DNA of 64,000 nucleotides from Naganishia liquefaciens. Lineage: Eukaryota > Basidiomycota > Tremellomycetes > Filobasidiales > Filobasidiaceae. Below, in pieces: positions 52,764-64,000 of the stretch. Position numbers and translations under genes: made by a program. The stretch is from assembly GCA_013423385.1 (NCBI GenBank), contig BLZA01000030.1, forward strand, positions 186,001-250,000, given 5' to 3'. Each line of letters begins with the position of its first letter. The stretch's first letter is position 1. The notes beneath the pieces were generated by a model. That model was not told the DNA's origin. It ran no database searches and saw only the letters and a program-made list of their open reading frames with translations.

Positions 52764-55700
52764 TTACCAGAATGCACACCTGACATGCAACAGTCAGCAC
52801 AGCATTCCGGAACACTAAGAGTCACGTACCATCCAATAAAGCATTGACAAAGATTCTCCAACGATGTGGCCTGTATGATGAGCAGCTCGACTTGATCTTG
52901 CACCGGTAGGACCACATTCTGTTTAAAGTCTCGGCCTGGAAAGGGTATGAGTGGCGTCCACCGATAGAGCGGCCGACCTACCCGTCAACTTGTTCTTCAC
53001 ACGATCAATCACAAATAGAGCTCGGCTGTTTTTCACCTCCGGACGCTCGGCATCTAGATGGGATGAGCAAGAGTCGCAGCTGTACATCGAGCGAACTCAC
53101 CGTTCAGAATCTCATTCTCATCAGCCTTGTTTTTCCGTTGCGGAGCATATGCCGCTCGACCTTCTCCATTCGCCTCGGCTTCAAAACAGTCAGCTGATTT
53201 CAATTACACGAATTAGTCGGCTCACCTTCGACCTCCTTGGCTCCGCCTGGATTGTTTGTCGGCACAAGTCGCCAAGCAATCAACGGATCGTAGACGAACG
53301 CCTCTAGCACTGCCATCAGGGAATCCTTGTTGTCCCGAAGCACCTCCATGGCGATCTCGCAACTTCGCTTGTAGCTTCCGTGTATGCCACTGACTTCCAT
53401 TGCGTTTGTCAGCATTCGCGTCAATCGGAATGGAATCCGTTCGGGGAATTTGTCACGGTGCATCGCTACTTCGAAGCAGTCTCCCTGGAAATGCAAGTCA
53501 GCATATGGCCGCAGTGAGCTCGATAATACTGACGAAATCAATGTGGACGATCTTGCCCGTTATCTGATCCAACATGATGTTCGATGGATGTCTGTCGCCC
53601 AAGCCCAAAATATATCCGACCATGCTACTCGTGGCAAGCGACCGCGTATAAGTTGTCCGTCTTTCGAGCCATGCCTCAGAGTTGCGTGATTTCAGCCACA
53701 AGACCCGGTACAAATCTTGACCGGTCGTATTGTCGAGTGCGTGCTCGAAGACTTCCACTTTATGCATCAAAGGGAGACTGTCATAATCCGGCGCCATTTG
53801 CAGCATCAATCGATGCTCGATGTTCAACAGGATCTTGCGATTCTCTCGGTAATCCCTGATCAAGACATGCAGGGTATCACTGTGCGGCACCCAGCCCAAC
53901 AGACCGGAGTTTGGCGATAGGGGGATGACAGAGTACCGCTGTATATTGAGGTGGCGCTTGAAACTCTCGGGGTTTGTCGAAAGTAACGTATTGACCAGAC
54001 CAAAGAGTTGCATTACTCGTTCATCTTGACGCAAGTCTTCGTGCCCCTTCAGACAATACTGATACTCCTTGCCATCCGATCCTTTCATACTGAATCGTCG
54101 TGGTCGCTGCTTTGAACCAATGATGGCAAACGTGGGTAAGACATAGGAGATTCTCACGATCGGTTTTCCACTCTGGTAGGTTCCTGGAATGGCCAATTCC
54201 AGATCGCGAGCGCGCAATAGACGTGGGGACACATATTGCAACTCGATCGACGTCAAGGATGTCAGCTGTTTCGAAAGCCGTTTGAAGACGCTGTAGTAGA
54301 TATCCCATGCTTGGTTCAGCTCGGCGACTTCATTGGTTTGTCGGTATCGTCGACAATGCTCTCGGGCAGCTTGCAGATCATGGCCGAACGTCTGAGCAAA
54401 AGCCGTCTCTCGCAGCGTTTCCGGCCCTTTCTGTACCATGTCGTGAAGCGGTTCGAGGACGGCAAACATGCCTTCTGGATTGTGTTCTCCAAAGTAGTAC
54501 TTAGATGCTTCTTCAAGGCCCTCGTGCCATTGCTCGTGCCATAGAATTGCACTTCGAATCAATTCGGTACTGACAAGGGAGGCTTGTTCGACGATGAGTC
54601 GACTGTGGTCTTTCATGCGAATCATGATGTCTTCGGCTGTCTCCTTTCGCGCGGTTTGCTGAGACTTGCTTGCGACCGTGAGTGGATAGATGAGGGCTTG
54701 CGGGTGTGCTTTGCCGACGTCGCTGAGCAGGTGTTTGATGAGATCTCTGATGTTGAGGCGCGGTGTGTGCAGTCGAGCGATGATTTGGGGGATGACCTCC
54801 AGCCACACATCAATGTTGACCGTGGCAAAGCCATCCCGAACAGCGGCATGGACGTGAGTGTCGTACCCGTATGTGAACCAGAGAGTAAGCAGACGCAGGG
54901 TGTCTTGTAAAAAGTCGCCACGAGACAAAGCGATGGAACGGAAGAAGGCGGTAACGGCGGGAACTATGTATCGAGAAAAGGCGTTTCTTGCCAAAATGTC
55001 TTGAGAAGTTTCGAGATGCGTGATGACTTCGAAGTTGGCAAGAGCCCACGTGTGCCAACCTTTGTACCATTCCGGATCCAGCTGAGTGGCGAACTGATAA
55101 TTGCCCAGAATCTCTCCGGGATTATTCGCAACCCAGTTGTCCTGCAGTGCAACTTGCCATTGACCTAGCTTGACATGACATCGCGCCAACAGCTTTGTGT
55201 AATTGAGTAATGCCGGATCCGCGGAAATCATTCTAGCCTGGCCGTTAACGGTGGTGAGACCTACGTCAGCTGATAACCTGGATGTGAAGGCGCGAAGCCA
55301 GTCTAAACTATCTGCTCGGTCTCCTTTGGCCCAGGTATATTTGAAATATGCGTAGACGACGTGTGGTGGTGCACGAGTCTGGCCCTGTGTCTCGCCACCA
55401 GAAGGAGGCGAGGTGCCAAGCAGAGAATTGAGTGTCTTGCACGCAAGGTCCAATCGATCCGACTTTCGACAGAGGTTGGCGAATTTGATCCACATGTCTG
55501 TAGCTTCCATTGGATTCAGAACCAGAGTTCTGACTTGCAGAATGCGTTGCCAGACTTCCACGTCCGGTTGACAGCCTTTCAAGCGCTTCATCCAGGTCTT
55601 CCTAAGAGTTTCTTGCCTTGCGGGTTGATCCTGGAACTTTTTGTACGATATGATTTCTTCCAATTCAGAAAGCATTTGAACGCGAACTACGACATCGTAA

Positions 55701-58700
55701 GCACGTCCATACGATTCATTCGAGAGTGATGTGAGTTCTCCGTCCAGCAAGTCCCTAGCCCGAGCGATCTGCGTGAGGGCCTTGGAATACTGATTACGGT
55801 GAACCGAAAGAATTGCTCGGTAAAATGGCCGGTCAGGAGTGTCTGTCTTCATGACAGAGATGTAGTCGTCCATGAGATCCCACTGACTTAGAGACCAGGC
55901 GGCAGCGGCGGCGACTGGTGCCATCTTGCGTCGTTCTTCATATGATGCATTCGTCCATCGACCCTGAACGTAATCGGAGAGATTTTCCCAATGACCAAGA
56001 GCATGTAGACATCGTAATTTGCCTAGCACGATATCCGAGTCTTCGGGATCTTCCTCTTCCCGGCGGTTATACGCCTCCAGAGCTTGATCCCATCGGTTGA
56101 GCTTTTCGTACCATGTCTCATGGTTGTCGAGATCGAAGTTGTCGAGAGTTTCCGACGCAAAAGTCAGAGTGCCCCACGCAGCATCAGTCTGCTGAAGCTT
56201 GGTATTGACGCTGATCAGATCCTCAATGATCGGGTTATTCGTATCCGCAAAGAACTCAATTTCCTTGTAGTGAAGAGCCTTTGCGTAGGCGTGATAGACC
56301 ATAGCCTTCGGTGTCCGTGTGAGCTGTGATCCCGGAGCGGCCTCCACAATCACTCACGTAATCGCCAAGCATCTTGGGATCTATCGGCAGAGGTCTTTCG
56401 TCATGCTCCATAAATTCGGCCAACGTCAAGAGCGAAACAACCACTTCTGATGGAACATTTGGCGAAGCGATAGCTGTTTCGATAGCCTTGACAAGGTCGT
56501 CCTGCAGGTGGGACTTAGCTTACGCTACAAAGCGAGCCGATGAAACGCACCTGGTAAGACTCGTATAGCTCCGTCCAGCATGACACAAATGCGACATTGA
56601 AAAGATCTTGTCCAAAAGTGACATGTACTTCGGCAAGAGCAGCACAAGACCGCAAGGCCTGAGACGGAGACTCCCGCATGAATTCCAGCCCCAGACGCTT
56701 GAGCCAATTTCTCCAATCGGCAGGACTTGTTATGCCATCTGTATTCCAGACTTGTTTTAAATGCTGCTGATTGACCATCAATCGGTGCTGCTCCGGAGCC
56801 ACAGTTGCAATTGCGGACGCGTCGAGATAGCTGAATCAAAGTTTCAGCAAAGGGAGTTTCCTAATGTGTCATGCGAGACATACGAATCGTGACCAGCCAA
56901 GTCATCCGTCAGAGGTTCACGATTCAGTAATTTGGTGATATAGGCCTCGTAAGTTGGATGAGTAATTCTATTCGTCAACAAAACCTGTTGGCGGTGAAGG
57001 CGCGTCAGCTTCTCTAGACCTGAGAAGAAACTGGAAGACTCACTTTGTTTACCATGGGAATGAAGATAGCGTAATCAGCCCCGAATTGCAGAACCAGGGC
57101 ACAAAGAGTCTGCATGGCGATGGCTTGCAATTCGGAATCTCCCGCAGCCAGAGTGCGGATCAAGGGGTGTATAATCTGGGAAGCATTATCGGAGAAATTG
57201 ACTTTTCGACAAAGCAAACCGATCGTCTGTAAGGCTGTGGATCGAAGGTCGTACGGCGCATCGGCTCTTTCGAAACACTTGACGATTACTGGAAGGACGA
57301 GGTGCATGTATTCCTCCACACTGGTACCAAAGACGTAAAAGGCTTTAACTAATCTGAGCAAGTTCGCCCTTCTCTTATCTGAGATTTTGCTGGCGGAAAA
57401 GTCACCGTCGAAGGTTCGCAAGATCTCCTGCAAGAGACGAGGTAGGAAGGCCTTGAACTCGCCTTCCACGGCTATAGCGATGGCTTCTACTAGAGATGTG
57501 ATGGTGAGTTGTAACGTTGAGTCCGGGTTCCAGAAATCATGCACGAGATCGAAGAGTAGATCGAGGTAATTTCGAATGTGGGCCTTAACGATGCCGACGA
57601 GGACAGCTAGCTGATGGAAATAGGTCTCTTGGAGACTGGGAGGTGAGAGCCGCACTACGCTGAGCAATGCCGGCATGATCTGAAACGTCATGAGCTTGAG
57701 GCCTGCGCTATATGTCCGAGAACTCACTTGGGGTAAATACGACACGCATTTCAATCCCTGTGTCTTGAAGATCAGCATGAGTGCTTCAACCGCAGCCCAA
57801 TGGTGGGTCGTGTTGGTAGGATCATGCAGGACTTGAACCAGAGCATTGATCGCAACTCTTTGATAGAACTCGTCCGGCGAGGTCCCGCCCGAATTCATAA
57901 GTAGCATAACGTCTGTGACCTTAGCGCCTGACTGATCTGCGTCGGGATCTGCCGTCGTGTCGTGCAATATCTGTGTCGCTAGATCAGCATAGCATAGAAT
58001 CAACCCGAGTGCAAAACCTACTCTATGCTTGTAAGGGTCCAGTGCACCCAGAATACCCATGGTTCGAATGGTTTCGCGACGAATGGTCTGATTTTTTTCC
58101 GTTTTTAAGAAACGAATCAATAGACCCAAAAGCTGCGGATACTTCTGATACGGCTCGATCACCATTCCCGTATTAGAGGCGACTTGACCGAGCGTTTTGA
58201 GCGCCGCATCTCTCGTCAGAGTCGATGTCTGATCTGCGAGCATTTCCATTATCAAAGCCATGATGCGGTCCACGCTCGGGGCGATTTCCTCTCCGCCAAC
58301 GCGAGCCAATTCTCCGAGGCAAGCCAAGCAATAGGATGTCACTGCCGGGCTACTGTCTTTTGCGCTTGCCGTCTTTAGGAGTACCGACAACATTGGCGGT
58401 GCATATGGCTTGATGAGACTGGTCGAAGCTCCTATCAGAAGGCAAAGCAAGCGGGCGCTCTCCTCTTTCTGTTTTCTGTGATACGGCGAGATACTGTTAG
58501 GCCAAGGACCAGCTGGATGATTGAGACATACCTTGCCGTAGTATATTCTAGCTCCGTAATCAATTGGATGAGCGATTTCCGCAACGACGGCATTACGTAT
58601 GCCGGATTCAACGCCGCTAGACGACCAATAATCGTAATGGCTACTTCTCGGTTTCGGAAAACCTCGTCGTTCATGGCGATGAACAAAGACCGCACATTTT

Positions 58701-60868
58701 CGGCCTGAGCAAGATGACGGTCAAACTTCTCGTCCAATGATTGCAAGACGGCTAGACGAATGCGTGGCTCTATGTGGCTTTACGTGAGAATTCATATAGA
58801 CATGAGAGCTTGCCAATACTGACCAGGATCTGCAACCGCGACTGTCAATAGCTTGTCAAGAACATCACTGATGATTTCGATGGAGTGCGCGCTACTTTGA
58901 TGGCAAATGGGATCCCGGACAAAAAGCTTTGAGCAGGTCAAAGCAGCTGTTTGACGCACATCTGGACTGTCGTTCTCAAGATACGGTAGAGCGGTGGTCT
59001 GCACGAACTCATTGAGAACGTGCCCGGTGAAATCGAACGAGCTCAGAGTGTATAGAGCCAAAGCGATGGTTTGCGCACTATGACCTGACACTGAGACTGC
59101 CTGTAAAATTTGTTAGTGACGCTTGATACTCTCTATCGCAAGGACTAACCTGCAACACGCTTTGGCTAACTGGCGCGGCATGATACCGTGGAGGGGCACC
59201 CAAAGGCTTGTAGGGCTTGCCACCCAGGATCATGGAAAGTAAATTAAGAAGTCGTTCTGTCGGACCGACGCTTGTTGAGCTGAAATCATATTGATCGTAC
59301 AGGAGACTGACCTTGGATACTTTCGAGGAGAGGTGGAATGTGCCTGGCAATGACTACCAGAGCCTGCCGAAGTTGTTCCGTCAGACCCCATTGGAACATC
59401 AAGTCCAGCACGTCATGCATGTATTTCGTCATGCTCGGCCCAAGGGCGGAAGCCAACATGGCTATACATTGAAAGATGGGCTTCTCGTCGGGCGCATTCT
59501 TTTTGCTGCTCAAGACACAATAAGGATCGCATGTTGTAGGTTTGCTAAATTGGACATACCCTCTTAATCCCAACGACTCCTTAACGTTGGTGATGATCCT
59601 TTCTATGAAAGGCTTCATTTCGCTCCCAAGGTTGACAGCCAAGTGACCGATGGCCAAGAACGCTGCGTCTCGTTCTCCCGGTTTGCTAAGCTGATGCTGG
59701 AGATGTGCCATGCTGCGGTGCAAGAAGAGTTCTTGGAACGCTTGCTGATCGTACGTGCCCATGGCGGGAATGAGCGTGATGACTGTGCGGCGAATGAGGG
59801 GTTCCTTGTGATCCTTGAATCTCAGGATCAATTCACAAGCGTTTCGATAGTGATCCTTCATGAACTGTAAGAAGGCTCAGCAAGACACTTAAGAGCACGA
59901 ACGGAGAAGTCTCCTCACCATTTCCGAATGATTCAAGAGGCTTTGCAACGCAAGTAAGCCTCCGTGTATGCTATCAGGACTGGCTCCGCGCTGGTCAAGC
60001 GTCCGTTCCGCCTCGTCCAAAATCTTGCTGTACTGTTCGTTCCTGAACAATTTCTCCCTTGGATGTATAAGGTCAAGGCACGATCCCAGAAGCATCGACG
60101 TCCGTTCCCTCACGACCGTCTGCGGGAGGATCTTTGTAAGCGTGCGGTAACCGGCGTGACCCCAGGCAACCTACTCGATGGTCACGCAGGGGCGTCCAGA
60201 TCATATCGAGCACATTGACCACATACGACATGAACAGTATCGGAGCGTTGGCAGACAATTGATAAAGAATTAAGACAGATGCGTATCGCCCGATTTCTTG
60301 TCTGTCGCCTAGCGTGGTATGCAATAATCAGAGAATGTTTTGAAATCAATTCAAGAGAGACTGACCCTTCATCAGCTCCAAGGCGTTCATCACCTCGAAT
60401 TCAAAGAATCGTTCGCCCAGCGTGACTCCGCCAATTTTGGCTATGCGACCGACCACCTTCGACGCTTGGACCATGACCTCTGCATCGGCGCACGGCAGTA
60501 CGGGCTTCAGATAATGATAGAACCTATACATCTTTTGGAGAAGCTTCTCTGGAGCGACATCATTTTTCGAATCCAGCAACCTGTCTGAAAGCGGGGTATC
60601 AATAACAGCAAAGATTCATGATGAGCTGAAGCATACCAATAGCGACGATGGCTCCTCGCTTCTCATGGCTCTGATTGCTGTGGATAAGCTCGAAGATCCG
60701 CTGATTCAGATCGTTCCAGAGGGTCTTGATTGGATCATCTTGAGGATGATCCTCTGTATATGCCGCCACATAGTCTCGCAGCTCGACAGCTGCTTGCTCT
60801 CGCACTTCGGGATGACGACTCCGGAGACTGCGGAATAGCCCGTCAAGCACATCGGAGGGCGAGGACAT
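52764..60868 (-). CDS. TOR: Target-of-rapamycin protein kinase (complete)
   Basis: A minus-strand gene of 8.1 kb with many short introns, roughly 2,300-2,450 residues. It starts [20 protein letters not shown] at 60868. HEAT repeats fill about 60.8-57.0 kb, the FAT domain about 56.8-54.7 kb. The FRB domain contains [29 protein letters not shown] and NQAWDIYY. The kinase has [33 protein letters not shown] and [12 protein letters not shown], the last split by an intron. FATC ends with [15 protein letters not shown] then CAFW, the invariant C-terminus, its last codons in a separate exon, and stops at 52764. TOR is the core of TORC1 and TORC2, linking nutrients to growth, translation and autophagy. 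All expected catalytic residues are present. One copy is seen here; a second TOR elsewhere cannot be excluded. Confidence 0.96.
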
Positions 60869-61494
60869 GGTAGAATGAGTTACGGCCGATGATGATATAC
60901 TCTATCCAAGTTGATTCCGCGAGGAGAATGTCGCTCAACAGGGCATCGAGGAGCCTGCCATTCAGACGCGAGGGCCGGAATCGATGTTCGAACCTTGCTG
61001 GGGATTCCGGAATGGTTTGCTGTTTCAAACGCGGATAACTGTTCTCCTGCGCTTAAGTCTTTGCACTCGATCAGTTCGAGGCACTCTTGAACTGTTTTCT
61101 GGTACAGTTTGCTGAATGTATCGACAGCCAAAAACCGAGCGAAGCAGCGCCATGAATGACGACTGACGGGCTCGAAGCAGGCCAGCGATCTCCATTCGGC
61201 TTCGGCTCCGACATTGGGTTCGAGCCGGGCGGTTACTAAGCAATTCGATCCCGGATAAACGCGTCGAGACACGCGAGCGCGACTGCACATTTCGAGATTC
61301 GACAGCTGCTTCATCCATATTCTCACTCGATGTCGCTTGACTGCTAAGCATAGGATTTGCAGGTCGTTCTCGCAACCCCGTCTCCATCGAAGTCATCGTC
61401 CCATCTTCGCTTCGGAACGGACAACAGCTCACCAACCTCTCCCCTTCTCCGCAGAATGCCAATTCCTGTCAAGGTAGAACCGTAAGCCGACACC
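60869..61494. other. Divergent region between TOR and PRI1
   Basis: About 625 bases between two outward-facing starts. A minus-strand frame at 61025-61462 is open for 145 codons but is low in hydrophobic residues, lacks known motifs and is probably TOR leader or chance. Confidence 0.4.
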
Positions 61495-63379
61495 ATGTCA
61501 CCAAGGCATGTATCTCAGTTGACCGCCGTGTCCTCTCCCTTCAGCACGATGCAGGTGGAAGATGAGTGAGTGAATTGCAGAGCTCCCTTAGCTCAATCTG
61601 ATGAGCCGTTTGTCTATTAGTGCGAAGTCTCCTGAAGTTATGCTAGCATTCTATCGGCGCCTATTTCCGTACAAGCCATTCTACTTGTGGCTGAATCACG
61701 AGCAGGGTAGGATAGATAAATAGTGCTTTGCGGTGGTCGCCTGCTGATCACGCTGAATTCCAATAGCTCCAACGCGCCTGTTCACGCACCGAGAATTCGC
61801 ATTCACCTTGGGAGAGTCGACATATGTCAGATACAACAGTTTCAGCAATGCAGAGGAATTCAAGAAGGAGATTCTTCGTGCCAATCCGACGCGTTTCGAG
61901 ATCGGGCCGGTATACAATGCAAGGGTAAGCTGATATTTTCATCGTCTCTTTGAATCTCTTCACTGAAAGTATCGGATGATTTTTGCCCATCTCAGCCAAG
62001 AGATAGGAAAACGATGCAGCCTTCTGCGTTGAGACCAGAGAAGCGGGAGCTCGTATTCGATATCGATATGACGGATTACGACGAGATTAGAACATGCTGT
62101 CAAGGAGGCGCAATTTGCGTACGTTGCTGGGGATACATTGCAGCGGCTGTCAAAGTGCTGGATCACTCTTTGCGAGGTGAGGCGATTGCGTGAACGGTAG
62201 TGTCGCAGGTATTGAGTGTCGGCTACAGAGCACTTTGGTTTCCAGCATCTCCTCTGGGTATATTCTGGTCGGCGTGGAATCCATTGCTGGATATCTGACA
62301 GGGCAGCACTCGATTTGAGCGATGATCAGAGAAAGGCGATTACAAATTTCCTCGAAGTTATCAAGGGAGGCAAAGAACAGCTGAAGAAAGTCAACGTCCG
62401 AGGTTCAAATGATAACGGAGAACTGCATCCGGCATTATCGTAAGGCATAAACTCAACGTGATGATTAGATACTTACGCTACATCTTCGGTTGTCTCAGGG
62501 ATGCTTTAAACGATGTCAAGGAAATGTTTGTAAAAACAGTGTTGCGCGATCAAGACTGCTTCCGACACGAGCGAGGATGGGACACGCTATTGGCATTGAT
62601 TCCTGACAAGGGCGAGTCGCTCTACGTTGTACGACCGGTCGTGAGCTGATCCTTCTTCTACAGACATCATCGACAACCTCAGAAATCGATGGCAGAACTC
62701 GGAATCGTCGAGTCAGACTAAATGGACGGATTTGTTGAAGGCGAGGGAAAAGTTGTCGGATCACCACCTGCGTTATGTGAGTGTGGATTGACATGTCAGC
62801 TTGGAATAACGCTGATCTTAGGTTGGGCAAACTAGAACAAAATCGTCAAAGCCATGGAAGACATCATTCTGCAGTATACGTACCCTCGAATCGATGCCGA
62901 AGTCTCCAAAAGACGAAATCATTTGCTCAAGTCTCCCTTCGTCATTCATCCTGGAACCGGTGGGTCTTGCTTTCTGTCTCGCCAAGGCCATGTCTCGCTC
63001 AACGTCTGCATACGACAGGTCGTGTATGTGTGCCCGTCGACCCGTCCGAAGTCGAGAACTTTGATCCGGCCGGCGTGCCGACAGTCGGACAGCTACTTCG
63101 CGAATTGGATCAAACCCACTCTGGCAGTCTTCCGGAAGACGTCAAGATGGAGGAAGAATCACAGGAGGATAAGGCTGTCAAGCGTTCTGAGCCAGGTGAG
63201 GCGCTCTTGCTTTCTATTTGCATTTGTCCACATCTGATGTCGGCTTCTCTACTGATATAGACTACAATAGAACAAGCCTGCGCCCATACGTAGAGCTTTT
63301 CGAGAAGCATATTGCCGCTGTGATGCGGGAGGCTCGAGAGCACAAGCGTGCCGCAAACACACACTCAATGGACTTTTGA
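61495..63379 (+). CDS. PRI1: DNA primase catalytic (small) subunit
   Basis: About nine exons beginning 61495-61565, 61621-61706, 61767-61924, 61996-62176, 62229-62439 and 62499-62611, and ending at TGA 63377-63379; roughly 430 residues. Landmarks: LAFYRRLFPYKPFYLWLN, FTHREFAFTLG, the catalytic aspartates and nearby zinc-binding cysteines in VFDIDMTDYDEIRTCCQGG and ICVRCW, HLLWVYSGRRGIHCWISD, and late YTYPRIDAEVSKRRNHLLKS with GRVCVPVDPSEVENFDP. The enzyme makes the RNA primers extended by DNA polymerase alpha at origins and Okazaki fragments. Intron 6 appears to use a GC donor (62612-62663), needed to keep LIPDKDIIDNLRNRW in phase. An acidic linker (MEEESQEDKAVK) precedes the C-terminal helix. 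Divergent from TOR. Confidence 0.94.
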
Positions 63380-63907
63380 TTCTGAGCCATCTTTAGAGAA
63401 GGTCTCTTGCGTGTCGCTCGAGGCTGTAAACAAGTGTTGTATTGGCCGTTGTATCTTGTAGTAGACGAGCATGAGGAATCTCCATGTAAGATTGTGGCTA
63501 CTTCACGTTGACTGGGGGCTACTTCACGTTGACTGGCTTATCAATGAATTGGATTTGAGCTTACAAGCTGACACTACCCTAGATAATAGAATACCGATCT
63601 CGGCACGGTGGCAATTAGTGCACCAGAGCAAGCTTAGCTCCAACTCTGGATGGTCTCCTGGCCAGCTGCCCGTCTGCCCGTACGCACTCCCGGCCGTTCA
63701 GGCCAAGGGAGTTGTGAGAATCAATAATGATGATTGCACTACATCTCGGTGACCTATCCTCTGTCGTTCGGTTGGACCGCTTCCTCTCGACTGTCGCCAC
63801 CCCATTGCCTGTGAGGCAATTCACAACAACGTCGTTCCCGCGAGTAAAGCCTCCTGCCAGCCAGCGATCGGCCATCTGAGATCCCGATTTTCGCGACTTC
63901 AGTCCAG
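63380..63907. other. Intergenic: PRI1 3' region and promoter of edge gene
   Basis: About 530 bases with one short tandem duplication (63496-63536). No gene recognised. Confidence 0.4.
63496..63536. repeat. 20-bp perfect direct repeat
   Basis: ggctacttcacgttgactgg occurs at 63496-63515 and again at 63517-63536, one base apart, about 120 bases after the PRI1 stop. Confidence 0.9.
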
Positions 63908-64000
63908 ATGGCTGTCTCCGACAACGAGTCAACCTCGAAGGTTTCGGAGGGTAGGATACCAGCATTAGACGATATCTTTCCCGCTGACTCGACCTTTTCC
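63908..64000 (+). CDS. Possible start of a further gene, cut by window edge
   Basis: An ATG at 63908 opens 31 codons that run to the window end without a stop (MAVSDNESTSKVSEGRIPAL...). The acidic, Ser-rich N-terminus looks like the start of a cytosolic or nuclear protein. Too short to assign a family; it may be chance. Confidence 0.35.
   Translation, partial: MAVSDNESTSKVSEGRIPALDDIFPADSTFS

Noticed and set aside
61025-61462. 145-codon minus-strand frame upstream of TOR
   Set aside because: No recognisable motifs, composition poor in hydrophobic residues, and it lies in the TOR/PRI1 promoter region.
1-64000. CRISPR arrays, insertion sequences, LTR elements or viral relics
   Set aside because: No regularly spaced repeats, terminal repeats, or transposase, reverse-transcriptase or capsid motifs were seen on either strand.

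Overview
The window looks like basidiomycete nuclear DNA. Genes are closely packed on both strands and nearly all are cut by short introns of about 50-60 bases, so most proteins had to be read by joining exons at GT..AG (a few GC..AG) borders with the phase checked at each join. Intron density and protein resemblance (AKR1, MET30, TOR and others) suggest a tremellomycete-like yeast; that placement is inference. I see no rRNA, CRISPR array, virus-like element or convincing tRNA.

Layout. 0-14 kb: an MCT-type MFS transporter (-), a TLS1/C9orf78 spliceosomal protein (+), a 2.8-kb stretch without a named gene, a GPI-type glyoxal/galactose-oxidase-like enzyme (+), PAPS reductase MET16 (+), the ankyrin-DHHC palmitoyltransferase AKR1 (-) and the RING subunit APC11 (-). 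14-29 kb: the F-box/WD40 protein MET30 (+), a secreted alkaline phosphatase (+), an unrecognised membrane protein (-), LC8 dynein light chain (+), a tyrosine-aminotransferase-like enzyme (+), a YEA4-type nucleotide-sugar transporter (+) and proteasome beta-5 PRE2 (-). 29-43 kb: a mug190/tricalbin-like lipid-transfer protein (+), a large SANT/AT-hook protein resembling RRN5 (-), a small membrane protein (+), the permuted mitochondrial GTPase MTG1 (-), an intronless coiled-coil protein (+) and a small CYSTM protein (+). 44-64 kb: a GPI-anchored aspartic protease (+), a spartin/senescence-domain protein (+), two more CYSTM proteins (-), an AVO2-like ankyrin protein (+), the complete TOR kinase (-), DNA primase PRI1 (+) and the first codons of a further gene at the right edge.

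Shared themes. Sulfur assimilation (MET16) and its SCF regulator (MET30) lie less than 5 kb apart, and MET30 is divergent from APC11, so catalytic or specificity parts of two cullin-type ubiquitin ligases share one intergenic region. TOR is convergent with an ankyrin gene resembling the TORC2 subunit AVO2, with about 70 bases between stop codons. Three tiny proline/glutamine-rich proteins ending in a cysteine-rich membrane module (CYSTM) lie within 8 kb. Several head-to-head pairs are separated by only 270-290 bases and probably use bidirectional promoters.

The least explained parts are the 4.0-6.7 kb gap, where minus-strand frame fragments look coding but could not be assembled, and the orphan membrane and coiled-coil genes.
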